From Methanoregula sp. (GTDB lineage: Archaea > Halobacteriota > Methanomicrobia > Methanomicrobiales > Methanospirillaceae): 9,563 bases of DNA. The notes beneath the pieces were generated by a model, which was not told the DNA's origin, did not search any database, and saw only the letters and a list, made by a program, of their open reading frames with translations. Of the stretch, positions 5,348-9,563 are shown one piece after another. Within the stretch, counting starts at the first letter, position 1. The number at the start of each line of letters is the position of its first letter. The stretch is taken from the NCBI GenBank assembly GCA_003136075.1, contig PNBP01000040.1:6668-16230 (forward strand). Direction: 5' to 3'. The translations under genes and the position numbers were made by a program.

Positions 5348-5368
5348 TCCGGCGCACAATCAATCTGT

Positions 5369-8011
5369 GTGATACGCGAACCGCCGGCAAAAAAAACCCT
5401 CTACTGGTGCGATACGTGCAACGTGCCGCTGATCGGCAGGAGCTGTGCGTGCGGGGCGGACGGGCGGGCAATTGAGCTTCTCCAGCCGTACGATGTACGC
5501 CCGGTGCTGGCGGCTGATATGCAGTTGATAAAAACCCTCGTGCGGGAACGGTTCGGCAACATCCCGCTCCAGGCAGTTATGCTGTTTAACAAAACCGGCG
5601 GGGTTGACCGGGCCGATCTCATTATTGCCCACGGGCAGCGGTTTGCGTGGCTGACCTTTGATCCGGTGACCCGCACCTACAATCTTGATCTTATTCCGGA
5701 CGCTTTGCCGTATATCACAAAACATGTGACAAAAGGCATTATCGATCTCGATACCGAACTTGCCGGTGCCCGTGAAAGCGGACGGATGGGGGGAAAGAAG
5801 TTCCCGCTCAAAAATCCGGTCGCTGAAGGAACCGTGATCCTTAAATACCGGGGACGGTTCGGCACCGGTGTCGTAAAAGACGGGCAGGTCCGGGTCAAGG
5901 AACTCAATATGATCGAACCAAAAACCGGCAAAAACCCGGACTGGGCATTTGTAATCCAGCAGAACAAATACCACTTGAAAAATCTTGAACACGCCGCAAT
6001 CCGCACCGTAAAGCAGCATATGCGGGACCGGCCGGTCATCAATGTTTCTTTCTCTGGCGGGAAGGACAGCACCGCGGTATACTGGCTCGCAAAAAAAGCG
6101 GGTGTTACGGAAGCGTTCTTCATCGATACCGGTATCGAGTTCCCCGAAACGGTCGAGTTCGTAAAGTCAATGGGTATAGAGATTATCCCCAAATCCACGG
6201 ACTTCTGGCAGGCAGCAGAAAAAGCAGGGCCGCCCAGCAAAGACAACCGCTGGTGCTGCAAGTTCCTCAAACAGAACCCGCTTAAGACGGTGCTCGCAAA
6301 GTCCGGTCCCTGTGCAACGGTGCAGGGCAACCGCTGGTACGAGTCATGGAACCGGGCGGATCTGGAGGAGGCGATCCAGAACCCATTAAACCCGCTCCAG
6401 CTCAACATCTCACCGATAAGGAACTGGCGGGCGCTGGAAGTGTTCCTCTACCTCTGGTGGCAAAAAGTACCGATAAACCCGCTCTATGACCGGGGGATCG
6501 AACGGATCGGCTGCTACCTCTGCCCCGCGATGCTTGAAAGCGAGTATGAACTGCTCCGGGAGACGTACCCGGAAACGGCGCTGCGCTGGGATCAGTTTCT
6601 GGGCCGGTGGCAGAGGAAAAAAAGGCTCCCGGATCCCTACTCTCAATGGGGCCTCTGGCGCTGGCGGACGCTGCCAAAGAAGATGCTTGAAGTGTGCCGG
6701 AACCGTGGGATTGCGGTAAATGAGGATTGTACCCTGACACCTGGACCGGTGCAGGAACGCGAAGAAACGGTTACCCTAAAAAGAGAGAGTATCATGAAAC
6801 CGGAAACAGCAAAAAACACAGGTGAATGTTTTCCCATTGACGCTGTAAGAAGTGATTTCCCTATTCTCGGTGATATCATCTATCTTGATAACGCGGCAAC
6901 GAGTTTCTCCCCGGAACCGGTCATTGAGGCAGTCGTTGAATTCGAGCACCACTACCGGGCAAACGTCGGGCGGGGAGTGCACCGCTTCACCCAGATTGCA
7001 AGCCAGCGGTACTGGCATGCCCATGAAAAAGTGGCACAGTTCATCAACGGCAAAAACGGTATAACGGTGTTTACGAAAAATACCACGGAAGCGATCAACA
7101 TGGTCGCTCACGGCCTGTTATGGAAACCCGGTGACCGGGTGATAACGACCATTCTCGAACACCATTCAAATCTCCTGCCATGGCGAAGCCTTGCACCGCA
7201 GGGTGTCGTTCTCGATGTTGTGGGTATTGACGCTGGTTATATGCCTGATCTTTTTATGCTTGAGAAAGCAATTACGCCATCGACCTGTCTGGTTGCTGTC
7301 ACCCAGGTGTCAAATGTTCTCGGCGTTGTTGTACCGGTAGAAGAGATTGCCCGTATCTGCCATGCACACGGGGTGCTCCTGCTGGTCGATGGTGCCCAGA
7401 CGGCTCCGCATATGCCGGTGGATGTGGAAAAAACCGGGTGCGATTTCTTCTGCTTCTCGGGCCACAAAATGCTCGGGCCGACTGGTACTGGGGTGCTGTG
7501 GATGAAAGAGGCATGCCTTGAGCCCTTCATTGTCGGTGGGGGCATGGTGGAATCGGTGACGGCGGCAAAAGTTACCTATGCCGAGGGTTACCAGCGGTAC
7601 GAAGCAGGAACGCCGAACATTTCGGGGGGTATCGGCCTTGGCGCTGCGGTTGAATATCTTGAAACGATCGGGATGGACGCCATTCACCGTCATGAAACTG
7701 CGCTGACGACCCGTCTGATAGACGGTCTTTTAAAAAATCCCCGGGTCCATATCTACGCACCACCCCGGCCGGAAAACCGTATCGGGGTGGTATCCTTTAC
7801 GGTAGATGGTCTCCACCCCCATGAAGTGGCACAGAAACTCGATGAGACTGCAGATATCATGGTCCGGTCCGGTCATCACTGCTGCCAGCCGCTTATGGAC
7901 CGGATGGGACTTCCTGACGGGACGGTGCGGGCCAGTCTCGCACTGTATACGACCGAACAGGAAATCGATTTGTTTGTTGCGACATTAGAAGAGATCACCC
8001 GTGGGATATAA
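5369..8011 (+). CDS. Fusion of an Fe-S PP-loop PAPS reductase-like protein with a group II cysteine desulfurase
   Basis: About 880 residues in one frame with no stop between the halves. Residues 1-30: zinc ribbon (Cys14, Cys17, Cys26, Cys28). Residues about 120-200: basic, strand-rich segment that could be PUA-like (RNA-binding). Residues 229-234: SGGKDS PP-loop, which activates a substrate with ATP. Cys296-Cys297 and Cys382/Cys385 give CC-X84-CxxC, the [4Fe-4S] ligand pattern of APS reductases. Residues about 450-480 are a hydrophilic linker. Residues 476-880 (405, the full SufS/CsdA length) hold YLDNAAT, the PLP lysine Lys700 in SGHK and the catalytic Cys838 in SGHHCCQPLM. The desulfurase half takes sulfur from cysteine as an enzyme persulfide. 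Start: GTG 5369 sits just before the conserved zinc ribbon, and the 42 codons upstream look non-coding. An internal ATG at 6794 after AAAGAGAGAG could give a separate desulfurase. Function of the PP-loop half is inferred (thiolation more likely than sulfate reduction). Confidence 0.82.
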   Translation: MIREPPAKKTLYWCDTCNVPLIGRSCACGADGRAIELLQPYDVRPVLAADMQLIKTLVRERFGNIPLQAVMLFNKTGGVDRADLIIAHGQRFAWLTFDPVTRTYNLDLIPDALPYITKHVTKGIIDLDTELAGARESGRMGGKKFPLKNPVAEGTVILKYRGRFGTGVVKDGQVRVKELNMIEPKTGKNPDWAFVIQQNKYHLKNLEHAAIRTVKQHMRDRPVINVSFSGGKDSTAVYWLAKKAGVTEAFFIDTGIEFPETVEFVKSMGIEIIPKSTDFWQAAEKAGPPSKDNRWCCKFLKQNPLKTVLAKSGPCATVQGNRWYESWNRADLEEAIQNPLNPLQLNISPIRNWRALEVFLYLWWQKVPINPLYDRGIERIGCYLCPAMLESEYELLRETYPETALRWDQFLGRWQRKKRLPDPYSQWGLWRWRTLPKKMLEVCRNRGIAVNEDCTLTPGPVQEREETVTLKRESIMKPETAKNTGECFPIDAVRSDFPILGDIIYLDNAATSFSPEPVIEAVVEFEHHYRANVGRGVHRFTQIASQRYWHAHEKVAQFINGKNGITVFTKNTTEAINMVAHGLLWKPGDRVITTILEHHSNLLPWRSLAPQGVVLDVVGIDAGYMPDLFMLEKAITPSTCLVAVTQVSNVLGVVVPVEEIARICHAHGVLLLVDGAQTAPHMPVDVEKTGCDFFCFSGHKMLGPTGTGVLWMKEACLEPFIVGGGMVESVTAAKVTYAEGYQRYEAGTPNISGGIGLGAAVEYLETIGMDAIHRHETALTTRLIDGLLKNPRVHIYAPPRPENRIGVVSFTVDGLHPHEVAQKLDETADIMVRSGHHCCQPLMDRMGLPDGTVRASLALYTTEQEIDLFVATLEEITRGI

Positions 8012-8070
8012 CGATTTATTACGATTTTGCTGGAACGCATGAACCTGTATCAGGGTATCGCCCGGCTCGA

Positions 8071-8080
8071 TTTTTTATAA
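8071..8080 (+). promoter_or_regulatory. TATA box of the thiM-thiE operon
   Basis: TTTTTTATAA, 60 bases after the fusion gene stop, predicts a transcription start near 8103 and a leader of about 26-41 bases. The T-run may also terminate the fusion gene. The leader is too short for a TPP riboswitch. Confidence 0.5.
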
Positions 8081-8143
8081 TCCGGTGACTGACGGTACAC
8101 TAAATGAACTGGCAAAAAAGCTGCCGGTATGGAGTATATCCCC

Positions 8144-8944
8144 ATGTATGGATCTGAATTTGCCGATATCCTTGGGCGTGTCCGGGTGAAACGACCGCTC
8201 ATCCACCATATCACAAACTATGTTACCGTCAACGACTGCGCAAATATTACCCTGTGTGCCGGGGGGGCACCTGTGATGGCGGATGCCCGCGAAGAGGTGG
8301 CGGAGATGGTGGCGGTTTCCGGGGCACTCGTCCTGAATATCGGGACCCTCAACCCCTCTCTTATCGAGTCCATGATCCTTGCTGGAACAGTGGCAAATGA
8401 CAAGAAGATCCCCATCATCCTTGACCCGGTGGGTGTGGGTGCGACCCGGCTCAGGACTACCAGCGCACAGCGCCTCATTGATGAACTCAGCATCACGATC
8501 CTGAAAGGAAATGCCGGAGAGATCGGTGTCCTTGCGGGTGCGGAAGGAAAAGTGCGGGGTGTGGATTCGGAGGGATTAAAAGGCGACCCGGTGACCGTTG
8601 CCCGTGACTTTGCCCGGGCTGAAGGTGTAACCGTTGTCGTGAGCGGTGAAGCGGATATTGTGACTGATGGCACGCGCACGCTCCTCGTAGAGAATGGTGA
8701 TCCAATGATGGGGATCATCTGCGGAACCGGATGCATGGCGTCATCGGTTGTTGGCACCTTTGCCGCAGTCTGCGATGATCCGGTCATGGCGTCAGCCGGT
8801 GCACTGGCTGCGTTCGGGATTGCCGGGGAAAGAGCGGCGGCACGACAGGGGCGGCCCGGTTCTTTTAAACCGGTCCTTCTAGACGAACTTGCAACACTCG
8901 ATCTGCTGACCCTTGAAGAATGTGCAAAAGTCCGGAATGCATGA
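8144..8944 (+). CDS. thiM: Hydroxyethylthiazole kinase
   Basis: A 266-residue cytoplasmic enzyme of the ribokinase fold. It phosphorylates 4-methyl-5-(2-hydroxyethyl)thiazole with ATP, the salvage route to the thiazole half of thiamine. Diagnostic stretches are [14 protein letters not shown] (residues 21-34, substrate site), [12 protein letters not shown] (40-51), [15 protein letters not shown] (about 90-104), LKGNAGEI (about 119-126) and the catalytic GTGC with Cys197, equivalent to Cys198 of Bacillus ThiM. Length matches the family. Start: GGAG (8131-8134) lies nine bases before the ATG at 8144. An ATG at 8129 would add five residues but lacks a good site, so it is second choice. thiE follows with a 13-base gap, so the two are surely co-transcribed. 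Confidence 0.93.
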   Translation: MYGSEFADILGRVRVKRPLIHHITNYVTVNDCANITLCAGGAPVMADAREEVAEMVAVSGALVLNIGTLNPSLIESMILAGTVANDKKIPIILDPVGVGATRLRTTSAQRLIDELSITILKGNAGEIGVLAGAEGKVRGVDSEGLKGDPVTVARDFARAEGVTVVVSGEADIVTDGTRTLLVENGDPMMGIICGTGCMASSVVGTFAAVCDDPVMASAGALAAFGIAGERAAARQGRPGSFKPVLLDELATLDLLTLEECAKVRNA

Positions 8945-8957
8945 ACTAACAACGATT

Positions 8958-9563
8958 ATGTCCTACGATCTCTACGTTATCACCGATGAGGAAATCTCCG
9001 GCGGGCTGTCACATGAAGAGATCGCAATGCGGGCGATTGCGGGTGGTGCTGATGTGATCCAGCTGAGGGACAAGCGTCGCAGTATCAACGAACTTACCAA
9101 AATTGCGAACAGGATCCGTGCGATCTGTTACAAAACCAACACGATTTTTATTGTCAATGACCGGCTGGATGTGGCACTTGCCTGTAGAGCGGACGGCGTG
9201 CATCTCGGGCAGGAGGATGTGGGTGTGGATGTGGCTCGGCAGCTTGCCCCGCCGGGGTTTGTCATCGGCGTTTCTGTGGGAAATATGGCAGAAGCGCTCC
9301 GTGCGGAGCAGCAGGGGGCTGATTATGTTGCCCTGAGCCCCACATTTTCCACCGCGTCCAAATATGATGCCGGTCCGGGTCATGGACTTGACGTCCTGCG
9401 GGATATTTGCGCTTCGGTATCGATCCCGGTTGTGGCAATCGGCGGGATCACGAAAGAAAACGTGGGTGACGTGATCGGCGCCGGGGCAGATGGCATTGCC
9501 GTGATATCTGCGTTGGTCAAAAAACCGGATATCACGGGTGCAGCCCGGGAATTAAAATCCCTG
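8958..9563 (+). CDS. thiE: Thiamine phosphate synthase, 3' end cut by the window
   Basis: 202 codons are visible, open to the window edge; the family is about 205-220 residues, so only a few are missing. The enzyme is a cytoplasmic TIM barrel that joins HMP pyrophosphate and hydroxyethylthiazole phosphate to thiamine phosphate. Family motifs in order: QLRDK (35-39), IVNDR (65-69), DGVHLGQED, IGVSVG, then SPTFSTASK with the Thr/Ser/Lys that hold the pyrophosphate, then VVAIGGIT and DGIAVISAL. The first ATG after thiM with this frame is 8958; the ATG at 8941 that overlaps the thiM stop runs into TAA after two codons. No strong Shine-Dalgarno site precedes 8958, so translational coupling to thiM is likely. 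It uses the product of ThiM. Confidence 0.93.
   Translation, partial: MSYDLYVITDEEISGGLSHEEIAMRAIAGGADVIQLRDKRRSINELTKIANRIRAICYKTNTIFIVNDRLDVALACRADGVHLGQEDVGVDVARQLAPPGFVIGVSVGNMAEALRAEQQGADYVALSPTFSTASKYDAGPGHGLDVLRDICASVSIPVVAIGGITKENVGDVIGAGADGIAVISALVKKPDITGAARELKSL

Noticed and set aside
5243..5368. 42-codon N-terminal extension of the fusion protein from a GTG at 5243
   Set aside because: No Shine-Dalgarno site of use, a run of nine T and a TATA-like box lie inside it, and the conserved zinc ribbon begins just after the GTG at 5369.
5677..6408. 243-codon frame antisense to the PP-loop domain
   Set aside because: Shadow of the coding strand; no initiation signal and no family resemblance.
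8012..8143. TPP riboswitch upstream of thiM
   Set aside because: The predicted leader is only about 26-41 bases and no CTGAGA-type thi-box was seen in the spacer.
8218..8952. 244-codon frame antisense to thiM
   Set aside because: Ser/Pro/Thr/Arg-rich composition typical of the reverse strand of a GC-rich gene; thiM is certain from its motifs.

Overview
The window looks like chromosomal DNA of a methanogenic archaeon, most likely of the Methanomicrobiales (Methanoregula/Methanosphaerula-like). The basis is an FmdE-family protein, an Isf-type iron-sulfur flavoprotein, a small clostridial/archaeal-type ferredoxin, GC-rich genes separated by AT-rich spacers with TATA-like boxes, and ribosome-binding sites of the GGAGGTGATC type. 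The genus is an inference. There are no RNA genes, insertion sequences, CRISPR arrays or phage genes; this is a housekeeping/redox/sulfur region.

Layout. Positions 1-71 hold the last codons of an upstream gene that overlaps, by ATGA, an Isf-like flavoprotein gene (68-724, +). A convergent gene follows (933-1655, -) for an exported, lipid-anchored protein of unknown function. A 358-bp spacer (1656-2013) containing palindromes leads to an AEC-family transporter (2014-2931, +). A 342-bp spacer (2932-3273) with short repeated and inverted CAGGA/TCCTG elements separates it from a convergent small FMN-binding (PNPOx-like) protein (3274-3678, -). That gene is divergent from a 74-residue ferredoxin (3851-4075, +). 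Next, all on +, are an FmdE-family protein with a C-terminal zinc ribbon (4226-4840) and a 75-residue protein built from three 13-residue repeats (4932-5159). After these comes a very long gene (about 5369-8011) joining an Fe-S PP-loop 'PAPS reductase-like' protein to a complete cysteine desulfurase. The window ends with the thiamine genes thiM (8144-8944) and thiE (8958 to the window edge).

How the genes may work together. The left half is a set of small redox proteins (flavoprotein, FMN protein, ferredoxin), each mostly under its own promoter. The right half centres on sulfur and thiamine. The most interesting object is the fusion protein: the N-terminal half has a zinc ribbon, a possible RNA-binding (PUA-like) segment, an SGGKDS ATP-pyrophosphatase loop and a CC-X84-CxxC iron-sulfur motif, and the C-terminal half has all the catalytic residues of a group II (SufS/CsdA-type) cysteine desulfurase. 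This suggests a single-chain enzyme in which cysteine sulfur is passed to an ATP-activated acceptor, possibly an RNA, rather than a sulfate-assimilation enzyme. That role is a hypothesis. thiM-thiE downstream has its own promoter and probably forms a two-gene salvage operon.
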